A stretch of DNA of 64,000 nt. Origin: Triatoma infestans. Its lineage: Eukaryota > Arthropoda > Insecta > Hemiptera > Reduviidae. Made by a program: the position numbers and the translations under genes. The notes beneath the pieces were generated by a model. It saw only the letters and a program-made list of their open reading frames with translations, ran no database searches and had not been told where the DNA came from. This document shows positions 44,100 through 55,424 of the stretch, piece by piece. The DNA lies in contig JAAEAF010003133.1 of NCBI GenBank assembly GCA_011037195.1, forward strand, positions 1 through 64,000, written 5' to 3'. Each line of letters begins with the position of its first letter. The first letter of the stretch is position 1.

Positions 44100-45030
44100 A
44101 TTCTTTTTTTACTTTCTCTTATTCATAGTTGAGTACGAAAAATATGTTTTTTTAGAGAATGGTCCTGTTTGAGTGTATTTGTGTGTGTGTATATGAACAG
44201 AATATCTCAAAAAAAAAAGAAGAAAAGTCGCTGGAAGTTAAAACTTCCATATTCCATTTAGTGGTATTATGAATGCAACAAGCACGAAGATTTCCGGCAA
44301 AATCCATTAACCGGAAATGCGTCTGTACAGAATGTATTTTTTTTCTTTCAGTTTTTTGGTGATTTTCTAAAAAAAAGGCTCCAATCGATTTTCTTTAAAC
44401 TTCGAATACTATCCACACACGGATAAATAGCTATCATAGAAATTTTGAACACTTTCCCGGGAAAAATTGATTTTTAGTGGGAGGGGTCTGGGAGAACAGT
44501 AACGTTAAGCTTCCCCCCCCCCCCGAAGTACCACTTTAGATATATGGTTTTTATCACCTATATAATTATTAATACACATTTTACGAGCATTGATAGAATT
44601 CCAAAGTTTTGAAGTAAATTGGTTAACCGGAAGTGAAACGATTTTTTCGAGTTTTTTGGGGGGGGAATTTTTTTTCGAAAACGGTTACAACGATTTTCTT
44701 TAAACTTGGACTGTTTGCTGCACAGACGGAAACGGTATCACGTTTATTTGAAACATTTTTCTGAAAAATATTGATTTTAGAAATGTATTGGGTAGTCTAT
44801 CAGTTAGTTTAAAACTTAAATTTGCCCTAGATTTGTTGGTTTTTGACATAGAGCGCTCCACATAAGGCCCTCTCTCAGGTATACAAGTGAAATTCCCACC
44901 ACCATTTTTTTTTTGTCAGCCTAACAGAACATTGTAACGTTACAGTTCTAAAGAAAATTTCTTGATTAAATTGTATTAATTAAAGTATGAGAGAGTCGTG
45001 TGTGTGAGTGTTTTACACCAGATTTTTATT
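44100..45030 (+). repeat. R2 repeat, plus
   Basis: TTTACTTTCTCTTATTCATAG start, GTGTGTGTGTATATGAACAG, CCATTAACCGGAAATGCG, a C run at 44512-44524, GGTTAACCGGAAGTGAAACG, ACATAGAGCGCTCCACATAAG, and the end GAGAGAGTCGTGTG with ACACCAGATTTTT. Confidence 0.8.
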
Positions 45031-45655
45031 TTTCTACTCCATTTTGGGTTCTGAACTTTGACTTTATTGTTTAAATAACAGGTAAAAAAAAAAAGAAATA
45101 AAAAAAAAAATTACTAGGAAACCTAATTTTAGGTTTATACTTGTCCACTTCAAAACATAATTTCCCAATGGCTCGTCATAATCGACTGACTATAATAGGT
45201 TATATTACTAACTGTTGGCTATATATATAGCCTCCTTTGTCTCCATATTAAATGGAAACTGTAAATGGAAATGCGGGCGGCCAAGCACGTACACTCAAGT
45301 CCATCAGCAGCAGATCTATAAGGTATTACTATGGTAACCAGCTGATATGTAACGTATATATTATTGGTAATGTTGCACAAATACAGCTCGCTCTATACAT
45401 ACATGTAATACTGAAAAACTATTGGACAAACTTCTCTCTCTCTCTCTACATTTTTTTTTTTTTCAAAATACGTACAATATGGATAAAACATCTGGTTTAA
45501 ATATACTTCATTCCAGCAAATAGACAATTTCTTTCATATTCTATAAATTGATATTGCGTTATAAATCAATAAAAATAAAAAAAAGAATAAGTGATAATGC
45601 GATATTGATATTGCGTCATTATTTACCACTTTATTCCAAATTCTTCAAATAGTCT
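45031..45655. other. AT-rich unique stretch
   Basis: Nothing recognised; short A/T and CT runs. Confidence 0.35.
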
Positions 45656-45830
45656 GATTTATTTTTTTACTTTCTCTTACTCCTGGTAGGAAGAAGTATT
45701 GTAATCGTGTCCAATTTTCGATATCGAGTGAATATTCACCGGAAATACACGTTTTGAGGTCCCCTGAATCCAAAAAAGTGGTTTTCAGAAAATGGTCGGT
45801 GTGGCTGTGCTTGTAAAGAGTATATATTAC
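45656..45830 (+). repeat. R 5' end fragment, plus
   Basis: TTTACTTTCTCTTACTCCTGG, GTATTGTAATCGTGTCC, TCACCGGAAATACACG, GAGGTCCCCTGAATCC, GTGGTTTTCAG. Stops at the GT position. Confidence 0.8.
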
Positions 45831-46018
45831 CGGCAAAGAAAGGATTCAAGCACAGTGTACAATGCCTAGGCTTTTCATACATTACCTGAAGACGTTAGGC
45901 AATGTGTAGAATTTATCCCAATTTCGTACTTTGCCTAGGCATTCTATTAAATGCTTATGGTAAAACAGACAAAGTTACCTTACTGTACAGCTAGAATGAT
46001 TACATCATTTTCGCGAGG

Positions 46019-46405
46019 TTATGTGTTCGGACTTGAAATATATAGCGTTTTTTTATACTTTATTTGCATGATTTTTAAAAATATATATGAATCTAACCAA
46101 ACATATCTTCGTAAATCGTAAATTCCCATCATTCGTCCTTCTGTAAGCCCCATAAACTCCCAAGTAATAAGCCGCCACGAGGTTGACCGCAAATCTTCTT
46201 CCTCTTCCTCCACCTTGCTAATAGGCAGAGTCTTGCGTGTATTGCGATAGCGAAGCGACGACAGAGTGTAGACTGGCTTCGAAGCACATAGTGATGTCGT
46301 TTCTTCCCGCTGCTTGAGAATCTTATATGCAGATTTCACAAATATACATCTCATCGAATTTTTCCTCTCAATGTTTTTCACTTGTCTGGCGTAGGAGTGA
46401 TTCAT
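46019..46405 (-). CDS. candidate ORF, 128 codons, unknown
   Basis: Second-longest ORF outside recognised elements, and GC-richer than its surroundings. The predicted protein starts MNHSYARQVKNIERKNSMRC, is basic, and has a central KVEEEEEDL acidic run. No signal peptide or membrane segment is evident and no domain is recognised. Because it does not overlap any R, SINE, LINE or LTR text it is the best non-repeat coding candidate, but chance or an unrecognised repeat remains likely. Confidence 0.2.
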   Translation of the reverse strand: MNHSYARQVKNIERKNSMRCIFVKSAYKILKQREETTSLCASKPVYTLSSLRYRNTRKTLPISKVEEEEEDLRSTSWRLITWEFMGLTEGRMMGIYDLRRYVWLDSYIFLKIMQIKYKKTLYISSPNT

Positions 46406-47070
46406 TTAACTATACCTATAAAGTCTTAAATATACCTATGAGCGAAGCAAAAAAACCAACAAAGCCAGTGACCGCATACAATACTGGTTAAGTTTTTAGC
46501 ATTCAGCGGAATTGAGAATGGTCAGAAACTGAGAAACACATATCCTCGGAACGGTTTGTTTTTGGGTTCCTTGGTTCTCCCTCCGTGATTGCTTCCACTT
46601 ACGCGGGCGCAACAGCAACTATGGAAGGGGACTTGCGGCCTTGAGGGCACGATAGCTGGTGGTAAAGAAGAGTATCCAAAATAAGCCTGTTTTAGTAAAA
46701 TTATGTAGCAAATATATTATTTTCTTGTTGAAAAAACTAACAAAACTTAAATCCACTTAATGAGCACCAAATAGTTGCATTGATTAATATTATTTATATA
46801 AATGAATTTATAGATCTTGAAAGAAAATATTATGTGTTATATAATTACGAATAAATATCATTGCAAAAGGCCACAAATATTATCATTCCTTCGGTAAAAT
46901 TTAGGGAATGCCTCAAAAAAGAGTTTTATTAAGATTACATTCTCCCATTGATATTACAATGAAGACAACTAAACACATAGTAAGAGAATTAGAAATTAGA
47001 AGAAAATCTGTCAGTTATAAGTGTGTAATTATTAGCAATATGAGAAAGTCGTACGAGTGTACATTCACTC
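46406..47070. other. unique stretch
   Basis: 46540-46680 is relatively GC-rich; no motif recognised. Confidence 0.35.
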
Positions 47071-47074
47071 AGAA

Positions 47075-47240
47075 CTTCACTTTCTCTTACTCCTGGTTAG
47101 AGGAAGTATTGTAATATTTGTGTTACGACAAATACGTAAGCTTTCAGTTTACCGAAAATTTGTTCATTATATATAATATAATTGTAATAAAAGGAGTAAG
47201 AGAATATTAAGAGAAACTTTCTCAACAGATTTTCTTAAAT
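47075..47240 (+). repeat. R end fragments
   Basis: CACTTTCTCTTACTCCTGG and GGAAGTATTGTAATATTTG (5' end), then AAGGAGTAAGAGAATATTAA and CAACAGATTTTC (3' end), with the interior missing: an R copy deleted to its termini. Confidence 0.6.
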
Positions 47241-48029
47241 CATGAGGTTACTTCAGGAATTCAGTAGGAATTCATTGATGTTTCATTAAGTTAGAAAATG
47301 GCTGGTTTTAAAACAAGAAAAGTAAAAATAACTTTTCCATTGTAACTTAAGGCTGCGGCCATTGGATTAAAAAAACAAAAAAAACAATGCATGTATGTGT
47401 AATTAGCTCATTAAATTCATCTAGCACATATGGTCAAACAATTAGTTATAGTGTGAACTACACCTATAATCGACCACTAATCACCTTTCTGGGAGAAATA
47501 TCACACTCTTATGTTTGTGTTTTTAAAATACTTTCTAGATCTTGGAAACTTACACAGCAAATAAAACTATAATGGCGCCATTAAATTTATTACATTGCTA
47601 CCATCTCTGGCCAAACAGCACATGGTGGGTATTAATTTATTAACTGCAAAGCTGTTCTCGCTTTACATTCCATTAAATACGGCTTTCTCATTTACCCTCC
47701 CTCTCACTCTATGTCGGTGTGGTGGTAGTAGTAGTGTGTGTATGTGTGTGTCTGTATGTCTTTCAACATCTGATCGTATTTTAGAAAATGGTTTATAAAT
47801 TAGATTTAGTAATTAACATTAAATATAAAGTTTTGTTGGTTATAGCTGAAGAATGGATGTATTATGTTTGTAAAAGTTGAATGATTATGATTGAAGTTGA
47901 CAGAATTGTGTTAAGATTGAATTATTATCGAATCTATTCAATGATGGAATGATGATATAATTGAACGATCTTAATACTGAATCCTAAAATATTTTTCTTC
48001 TCTTAAAGTAACTACCATATTATTATTAT

Positions 48030-48241
48030 TATTTTTAATTTAATTCAAAGAAGCCGGAGCCTTCTCAGAGCACTGCGACCTCCGGACAGTGTTCTCTCGC
48101 TACGGACAATACTGTCCACCACCGAACAATGTGCTGTAGAGGCTTCTAGGAAGAGAAAATCTAAATGCAGCGCAGGTGGACTTGAACCCGGGGACTCCCC
48201 GTTGCTAATCCAACGTACTACCACTGAGCTAATCGCTTCTA
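48030..48241 (-). mobile_element. SINE A, minus
   Basis: Minus strand: GCGATTAGCTCAGTGGTAGT, TTAGCAAC (anticodon AGC), CCGGGTTCAAGTCC, then CATTGTTCGGTGGTGGACAG and CAGTGCTCTGAGAAGGC, with an A-rich end. Target duplication not obvious. Confidence 0.85.
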
Positions 48242-48369
48242 ACTTCCCTCCCTTCTAATCACTTTCCGATATCATCATTATTATTATGATTTAATATTTT
48301 ATACTGGTATCTTTGAAAATTCAGTTTATCGTTAAATTTCAAAATTGGCAGCGAGTGAAAATTAAATTA

Positions 48370-48810
48370 ATGAAAAAAACTGGTGTGAACCGCTCACACG
48401 ACTTATTCTTCTCACTATGGTTAATACAATTATATATAAAATGATATTGTAGTCCAGAAAAGAGCGCCAATTACATTGAATAAATCTCATAATTTGAAAT
48501 AGAACGCCAGACAAAATTCGGCAGAACTATCAAAAATAAAATAAAAAAATTTTTGATTTCACGCAATGCTTTTAATATACCATAAATATTAGACATTTTT
48601 CTGTGGTGGCAAAGCTTAAGAGAAAAGCTTAAGGAAGGTATCCTAAGTTTTAGAGAAAATTGTTGGAACCATTTTTGAGAAATTTTGCGAAAAAGCTGTT
48701 GAGTAAAATCGCACTTCCGGTTGTTGGACTTTTGACCAAAAAGTTCGTGTCCAGTTCTCAAAACTACTGACGGCATAACTTCAGCTATCATGATCTCTAT
48801 GTCGCGATCT
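48370..48810 (-). repeat. R2 repeat, minus
   Basis: AACTGGTGTGAACCGCTCAC, CTTATTCTTCTCACTATGG, GTTGGAACCATTTTTGAGA, CGCACTTCCGGTTGTTGGAC. The 129-codon minus ORF overlapping it is incidental. Confidence 0.7.
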
Positions 48811-48869
48811 ATTATAAAATCCGTTGGGTGACTTCTTCCTTCCTGTTCGTTATAAGTCATCTTATTTAC

Positions 48870-49580
48870 TTGTTGCTGGTTATGCGCATAACAGCAGATC
48901 CAAGTTTACAAATAAATTGAAAAAAACAAACATATTTTTGTGAACTTTTTGTGGATGATGCGTAGCAATAATAAGAACGAGTGTTTTGAGAATGGGTGAG
49001 AAATTAGCCTTACAATATTATCAGCACTGACTTAGAAACTCTTAAATAAAATTTCTACTTATTTAAATTACTGAGTAAAAAAAAAAGAAAAAAAAATAGC
49101 ATGAAATAATTAAGGATCAAACAATTGAGCAACAAGAGAATACGTAAATGGTAAATGGACAAAAAGCAACCGACTTCAATTAGTGAAGAAAGTTGGGCTA
49201 AATAAAAATGCATGGAATTCTTTAGTGAAGAGGTCAGACCGTATGAAGCAACACGCGACAGGAAGTTGGCAATAATCTGAAGGTGAGCCATTCAAATCAA
49301 CAAGCTATCGTATTGCTACAGATCTATCTCTAGATAGATTTTTAAATTAGAGGATATTTCTCAATTATTTCTGTTTTTTTTTTTTGTTAAATTAGATAAA
49401 ATTAACTATTTGAACGCTTTCTGTTCAAATTTATTTTAATTACTAAAAAAATGAAAAACACAAAAAATAATCTTGATTTTTACTTAATAGATTATGTATC
49501 TGCAAAATCCAGATAAATTTTGGAGAAGACGTGTTTTATCAACAAAAAAAAAGAAAGAAATTTATTTAGCTGGGCTACAC
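48870..49580. other. AT-rich unique stretch
   Basis: No recognised feature. Confidence 0.35.
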
Positions 49581-49589
49581 TTTGGAGTG

Positions 49590-50155
49590 GCAAGACCAAC
49601 GCTACAACTTAATAAATATAAGCTTCCTACTGAGAGACTGTGAACTTAAAACACGAAGCTGGGCGAAGTTAAACAAACTGTACTTGGAATAATTAGATTA
49701 GATTGGATCGTGCGGCTAAGATTGTATGTCCACACTCCCAACAAAGACAAACAAGATAACACTGTCTATTTGGAAGAAACTGAAAACCATCATGGAAGCA
49801 CCGCAGATATACTCAATAACATAACTGATAATGAAACCAGTATGTATATACAGGTTTCCTTACGGAGCATTCAGGCGACTCCTGATGAAACTGAGCTTAG
49901 AATGTTCTGATATGCATCATGTGATAGCATGTGCAGATTCTGTGGGAGATGGAGGAAATGCCATACACCTCCTAACAGACTGCGATATGCTACAATTCAA
50001 AGGGTAGCCTTGGTAGTTACGAGGAGGAGGATGTACCCTCCCTAGAACCTTCCAGGATACTAAGGTTTTTTAGAGACTTCAATTTGGAAGGAGCTGAGCT
50101 ATAGCACCCCATGGAGGTCGCAGTGCATCGAGCTTTGAGGCGATTAAAAAAAATC
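49590..50155 (+). pseudogene. LINE C-terminal remnant
   Basis: From about 49860: RRLLMKLSLECSD (LRKLSLE-like), then ACADSVGDGGN and CRFCGRWRK in alternate frames, the RFFRDFNLEGAEL closing segment near 50065-50100, and GGAGGTCGCAGTGCATCG in the 3' end, similar to the LINE tails at 55703 and 25850. Upstream text from 49590 may belong to the same element. Confidence 0.6.
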
Positions 50156-50159
50156 AAAT

Positions 50160-51555
50160 TTAGCTCACTTGCTCACTCAAGTAATACGGTCAATAATATT
50201 AAGCAATATAGCTAATATCTTCTACTAGTTTCAGCGATAGCTTACAGATTGAATTATAAGATGACATTTAACGTTTCCATTTCTGGACTTAATTACAACC
50301 TCTCTATATAGAAACCCTTATTTAGATTATTATCCATTCTCAACATCCATCATTCATGTTCAACGAATATTCCAGCGCAGGGCATATTAGTAATAAAGAC
50401 GTAAAACGAAAAAAGTTGCAAAATTCAATGGAATGTCAACAACAAGATCATCTGTCAGCTGAATCCGATTCCGAGTTCTGGCATTATGAGGATTGACTCC
50501 ACTTTATCAACATAAGAAAATAATGTTCAGGTTTCTGAAGTTTCATCATACATATCTTCTTTTTTTTCCATTAATAGAGCTTACTAAATTTATTCATATC
50601 CATAAGCTTGAAATTTATTTCGCCATAAACGAAGTTAGACGATGTTAAGGACGAAATGATGATGGGTTTCATGAAATTGGAATAACTTTGTATGCAAAAA
50701 AGAATATATATATATATTCTTTATATATATATCTATATATATACATCTACATAATAAATTCCTGTAAAAAATGATTCGCTTATGTCCTTATATGGGTCAT
50801 TTATTTTATTAAAAGCTTTGAAAGATGGGTCTAAAGTAGACAATTAATGAATGGATTAACTTCTAAGAATAAGAAACATTAAAAAAAATAAGAAAGACAT
50901 TTTTAAGCAAATCCTTTGGAAATAAATTATCTGAAATATATTTCTAGTTTTTCAATAGGAGATGAAGAAGGGGAAAAAATTGTACTTTGGGATTATAAAA
51001 AAAAAATATAGCGAAACTATATTCAGAATAGAAAAAAATTAACGGAGAAAATATAAATGTGTATATTAAATTGTGTTGAGACCCAATAATAATATGTATG
51101 ATATATAATATCATGGCGACAAGCAGACGGTCATTAATTAAAATTAATCTTCTCTTTACCACATTATATTTGTGGTAAAGATTTCTATAAATTTCAGCCA
51201 ACTTTGTACGCACTCCAATCCTTAATTAATATCACTTCTTTTATATTTGTTTATAAATAGAATTTTATTCTACTTAATTAGTATTATTATTCTTAGTTAA
51301 TTTGTAAAATCTAATATAGGGGGAGGGGAATATAAATATGTACTTAGTTTAGTTCCTGTTAGGTAGCTTTATTCGGACTACCATTTTTTGCATTATTACT
51401 AATAAATAGTTACTAAGGCTCGTGTTGTTCAGCATTATTTAATTTAAAAGGCTAAATAAACAATACAATAAACAAAAATTGAAATATTTCGTAATTTGTT
51501 CGTTGTATATTTAAAAATAGATTTTTATAATATAATTACTTTTTCTTAATTATTG
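50160..51555. other. AT-rich unique stretch
   Basis: A TA-rich near-palindrome lies at 50705-50745. Nothing else recognised. Confidence 0.35.
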
Positions 51556-51559
51556 CAAT

Positions 51560-52490
51560 CTTATACCATTTTTGAAATTGAAATTTCGCCGGAAATACGT
51601 GTTTTCTGGTCTTCAGAAAAAGAGAAAAAAAGAAAATGTTTCAAGATTCAAGAATTTTAGTCTCTCTGAATCATCGTAATACTGAAAAAAAAAAAAAAAA
51701 ATGGAAACTCGAAGATTGGATGTTATGCGAAGCATTTGTTTACGCTTCAATACAATGCATAGTTTTACCACTTACATAATATTAAGATATATTTAGAAGC
51801 ATTGTTAGAATGCTTCCAAATTTAGAGAAAATCGGGTAAATCTGGTAATGCGACTTTATAAAATTATCAATTCCAAAAAAAATTATACAACTTGGAATGG
51901 CTAACTGGACACAGATAATATACTGTAAATGCAGCGTCTAGTGCCATCTAGGGAAAGAAGCGGGCACCTCAAGTTCTCCTCGTGGCCGCTGGGAAGCGCT
52001 AGCGAAATGCTTCTAGACTCTTCTACAGCGGACTTCCGCGGCCTAGATGTTCGAGAAACTTCCAGAATCTTCTGCAGTGGTATAAATAGGAAAGGGACAG
52101 CTCAAGTGACAGAGTCTTGTTACAAAATGGAGTGCGCGCTTGTTAAAAGTGAATAAAAAGTGAACTGAGAGAACTTTTGTTGGTTCACACCGGGTATTTA
52201 AGTGTTTTATTTGTAATTGATTGTGTTGAACAATACCTCTAACAGTTTTATTTCAAACACTTTTTCGGGAAAAGTTGATTTTAGCTTGGGGAAATCAGAG
52301 AAATCAAATTTGAAATATTTATGGGGTTTGTTCAATATTCTTGACGCTGTCTTTTGGTCTACAGTATAATCACATTCATGTATTACCTACCATATATGAA
52401 ACCAACATAGATTTCCACCACCACTTTACTTATATGTTGGGACAAATAAGTAAAAATCTGATGTGAAACACTCATAAGACTGGACTGGTT
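51560..52490 (+). repeat. R2 repeat, plus, split by LTR-2
   Basis: AATTTCGCCGGAAATACGTG, TTAGAAGCATTGTTAGAATG, AAATCTGGTAATGCGACTTT, then after the LTR ATTTCAAACACTTTTTCGGG and AAAGTTGATTTTAGC. The end at 52455 (AATCTGATGTGAAACACTCA) is in the opposite orientation. Confidence 0.65.
51924..52244 (+). mobile_element. solo LTR of a second type (LTR-2)
   Basis: 321 bp, TGTAAATGCAGCG to ACCTCTAACA (TG...CA ends), much GC-richer than its surroundings. TATAAATAGG at 52081-52090 is a TATA box, GAATAAAAAG at 52153 a possible poly-A signal. No internal region and no clear target duplication (ATAC and GTTT). The layout matches Gypsy-type LTRs; family unknown. Confidence 0.7.
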
Positions 52491-52505
52491 TATATTAGGC
52501 TCTTA

Positions 52506-52541
52506 CGTTAGGTTAGGTTGGGTTGGTTAGGTTAGGTTAGG
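52506..52541. repeat. degenerate TTAGG tract
   Basis: GTTAGGTTAGGTTGGGTTGG followed by TTAGGTTAGGTTAGG. TTAGG is the ancestral arthropod telomere unit. Immediately followed by about 180 bp with a strong T and G bias on this strand (52540-52720). Confidence 0.8.
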
Positions 52542-53019
52542 ATTTTTGTTGTTTTTAATGGTTTTCTTCTTTTTTTTCTGAATTTTGTTGTTTTGGTGGT
52601 TTTTATTGTTTTTGGTGATTTTTCGTGACTTTTGTTGTGTTTGTGATTTGTTTTTGTTTTGGATGGTTGTGATGGCTTTGTGGAGATTTTTTTTTTTTTT
52701 GAGAGCGGAGTCTCTGCGTGACTGGATTTTGGGACGCTCAGTCTCCCGGTGACACGACTAGTTTGAATGGACAGGCATGCTGTGTGTGACTAAATATGCT
52801 CTTTAAGCCTGGGGCAGGAGTGGGTTAACATAAGTAGATTTTTTTATTTTCCTCTAAGTACCGGAGATACTGTGCCAAGTTCTCGTAGCGGGTGGAGAGA
52901 CGCTGGCCGGCACAAGGTGACTTCAGTACACGTAGACTGAGCCTAAGTTCATTTTAAGGATACTTTTGGAGAATTGGGTTACACTACTCAAAAGTGATGT
53001 TTTATTTGTAGTTTATGTT

Positions 53020-53160
53020 TTCCTACGTATAAAATATTGAAGTCACTAAATATGTAGTAAAAATCCCAAATTTTTGAAAAGAAAACTGTCGTCTATTATA
53101 ACTGTCTAAATTGCAATAGAATTGAAACTAGGTGACAGTTTCCTACCAGATTATTCTCAT
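53020..53160 (+). repeat. R2 3' end fragment
   Basis: AAATATTGAAGTCACTAAAT and TGACAGTTTCCTACCAGATT retain the R terminal outline. Weak. Confidence 0.4.
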
Positions 53161-53191
53161 AAATATCTTTATTCCCAAGTAAATCCCATTA

Positions 53192-53521
53192 AAATTATAA
53201 TGGTATAAGGAGGAGAGAATTGGGTTAGCAAGATAAATAAACTGGAAGTAAAGTTGAACACTGTATATGAAAAATGTAACACAAACTGCCTGAACTTTAC
53301 ACGTAATATATAAAATGATAGTGAAAGATTTAGAGTGAGTAAAGAGAGAGGTTGTTGACGCGTTGTGACTGCGGTATGAACTGTTGCAAGACTCCTGGAA
53401 GACTCCCTCATAGCAGATTCTCCCACTTTAGTCTGGCCTAAACTAGAGAGTGATCCTGACAATTTTTATGTCTCTCTCTCTCTCTTCTTTGGACCCCTCT
53501 CTTCGGATCCTATTACAAAAT
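53192..53521 (-). mobile_element. solo LTR (LTR-1), minus, with 4-bp target duplication
   Basis: LTR 53196-53517. On the minus strand it runs TGTAATAGGATCCGAAGAG to CCATTATA. AAAT flanks both sides (53192-53195 and 53518-53521). It contains the GTTTAGGCCAGACTAAAGTG block and a CT run. Two copies with 4-bp duplications support a consistent integrase. Confidence 0.85.
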
Positions 53522-54165
53522 ATTCCTTTGGCCGGTCTTAGACAAGAATCATTTAAATCATGTAAACACTATTGTAACAAAGTCCAGTATGTAAAAATCA
53601 TACAGAGGCATTCCCTTCCTACGGTATACAAAAATTACCTCTAATAGTTATAGATTTTTTATTTTTAAATACGTTCCTAAAGTATTTAAAGTAAAACCAG
53701 TGGTTAGTTGTCACTAAATTAGATATAAAGTGGATGATAGGCAATATCCTGTTGGATACAATAGACTAGACTACAAATCTACAAACTTACTAACCATAAA
53801 GAAGTCAGTTAATGAGACAGGTAGTGCTTCTAGCTGTCTGGTTATATATATATATATACTTTAATTAACATGTCACATGTTATTTATATTATTGTATATA
53901 TTTCTATACACAACAGGTGTCTAACGTTTCTATTGCAAAATAGAAATCAGCACTTTGTTTTCTAAAAAAAACAACTTTAACGAACCTGGATTCTATATAA
54001 AAGCTGTTTATGTTTAAAACAGTCTAGGTCCCTGTCTTAATCATTGCTTGTGTCTTTTGAAGTCCGTTTTGTGTGATTACCATTCAGTTTAATTGATTAA
54101 TGTGAAAGATATGATATTGTATTTTTGTCTTATTTGTATCCAAAAGTAGACTATCATTTTTTGAC
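53522..54165. other. unique stretch
   Basis: TA run at 53844-53858. Nothing else recognised. Confidence 0.35.
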
Positions 54166-54169
54166 GGCT

Positions 54170-54391
54170 CAAAAAGAAGCAGGCTATCACGGAAAATATC
54201 TCTGATACTTTCCAGCTCTGCGGAACCAACCACAGCAACAAATGTGTATGTTTAAAAATTCACTCCTCCACATCTTCACGACTATCTACATATTAAAGCC
54301 TTGATAAAGATAGGAAACTCTGTCGAAACGTTGGCACAATTCATGGTTTCTTCCTTGACCGATCTTGACCGATCCTCATCAAATTTCTTCT
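54170..54391 (+). repeat. hammerhead-like families A and B joined
   Basis: 54172-54240 is the family A downstream segment (GCAGGCTATCACGGAAAATA, CTTTCCAGCTCTGCGG). 54245-54391 is a family B unit with GCC, TTGATAA, A, GATAG-GAAACT-CTGTC, GAAAC, GTT, GGC at 54298-54335. The two adjoin directly, so A and B may belong to one element type. Confidence 0.7.
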
Positions 54392-54589
54392 AAATTTTTA
54401 TGTTTTTTTTTTGTGCTTAAAAAGTCAAGATGAATCCCGTAAATTCTGGCTTCGATATGCCAGAAATAATCATATATATCGATATGTCCAAAATCATATA
54501 TACCTATATGCTACTCCAAAATCGACACTGGTGTGGGGTTTTATTTGTTAATCTTATAAAACTAATTATTATTAGAAATTATAATTAAG

Positions 54590-54955
54590 TTTTCCCTCTT
54601 AAGTGCTATTTCCGTTTATTATCAAATTCTATCATCTAAACAATATTAATTAGAAATAAATAGACTGCCAAAATTCCAAGTTTCAAGAAAATGGGGAGGA
54701 AACCGGAAGTACATCTTTACTGAACATTTTTTCCTTTTGTTTGAATCTTTTTTGCGTGTAATTCATTTAAAGATTTATGCTTTCCTCTAAAAAAAAATAG
54801 TCGTATTATTAAGTTTGGATTCTCCAAATTGATATAAAATTGAAGACAAATAAACTTTTAGTAAAAATCATAAGTTTGAAGATTTGTGAATTACAATTCT
54901 GTAAACTGCAGCAAGAGAAAGTTTAATGATTGTTACACACCAGATTTTTCCCCAT
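54590..54955 (+). repeat. R repeat 3' half, plus
   Basis: TTTCCCTCTTAAGTGCTATTT, AGAAATAAATAGACTGCC, AACCGGAAGTACATCTTTAC, GCAAGAGAAAGTTTAATG and CACACCAGATTTTT. Confidence 0.75.
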
Positions 54956-55424
54956 TTTTCAATTTAAAAATAATTCCAAAGACCTAGTTTTATTACTTAT
55001 GTAAATAAAAGGGTGATAAACGAGTATGTGCGGCCATTTTTTTTTTTTTTTTTTTTTTTAAAGATTTGCATGAAATATTAATCCATAGGCTTGTTGACAT
55101 GCAGTAGCATGATATGGGTCAAATTTCATATTCTTTAGAAATCTGTGTGTGTCACACTCTTAGAAATTCTACAACGCCTTGCCAAATTCCAAATGCTTAT
55201 GGAATTTCATTAGTTCCTTTTGTTGTTCAATAGTCATTTTCAAGTTCCTTTTGCCAACATTATTTGTGGGCACCCATATCGCTCTTCTTTAGGCATTAAA
55301 ACCCGAAGAGGAAGTGGTGTAATTAAACAACAAAATAAATAAATTAAAGAACCCCAGAACTGCTTGACGGTGGCACTAAAATTAAAAGGAATCAAATGTA
55401 ATGGAATAAACAGTTCTTTGTTGA

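Noticed and set aside
48471..48860. 129-codon minus ORF as a gene
   Set aside because: Most of it overlaps an R2 repeat copy and carries its ACTTCCGGTTG block; the frame is incidental.
51929..52156. 75-codon plus ORF
   Set aside because: Lies inside an LTR; open by virtue of its GC-rich content.
52506..52541. true chromosome end
   Set aside because: The TTAGG-like tract is short, degenerate and internal, with repeats continuing on both sides.
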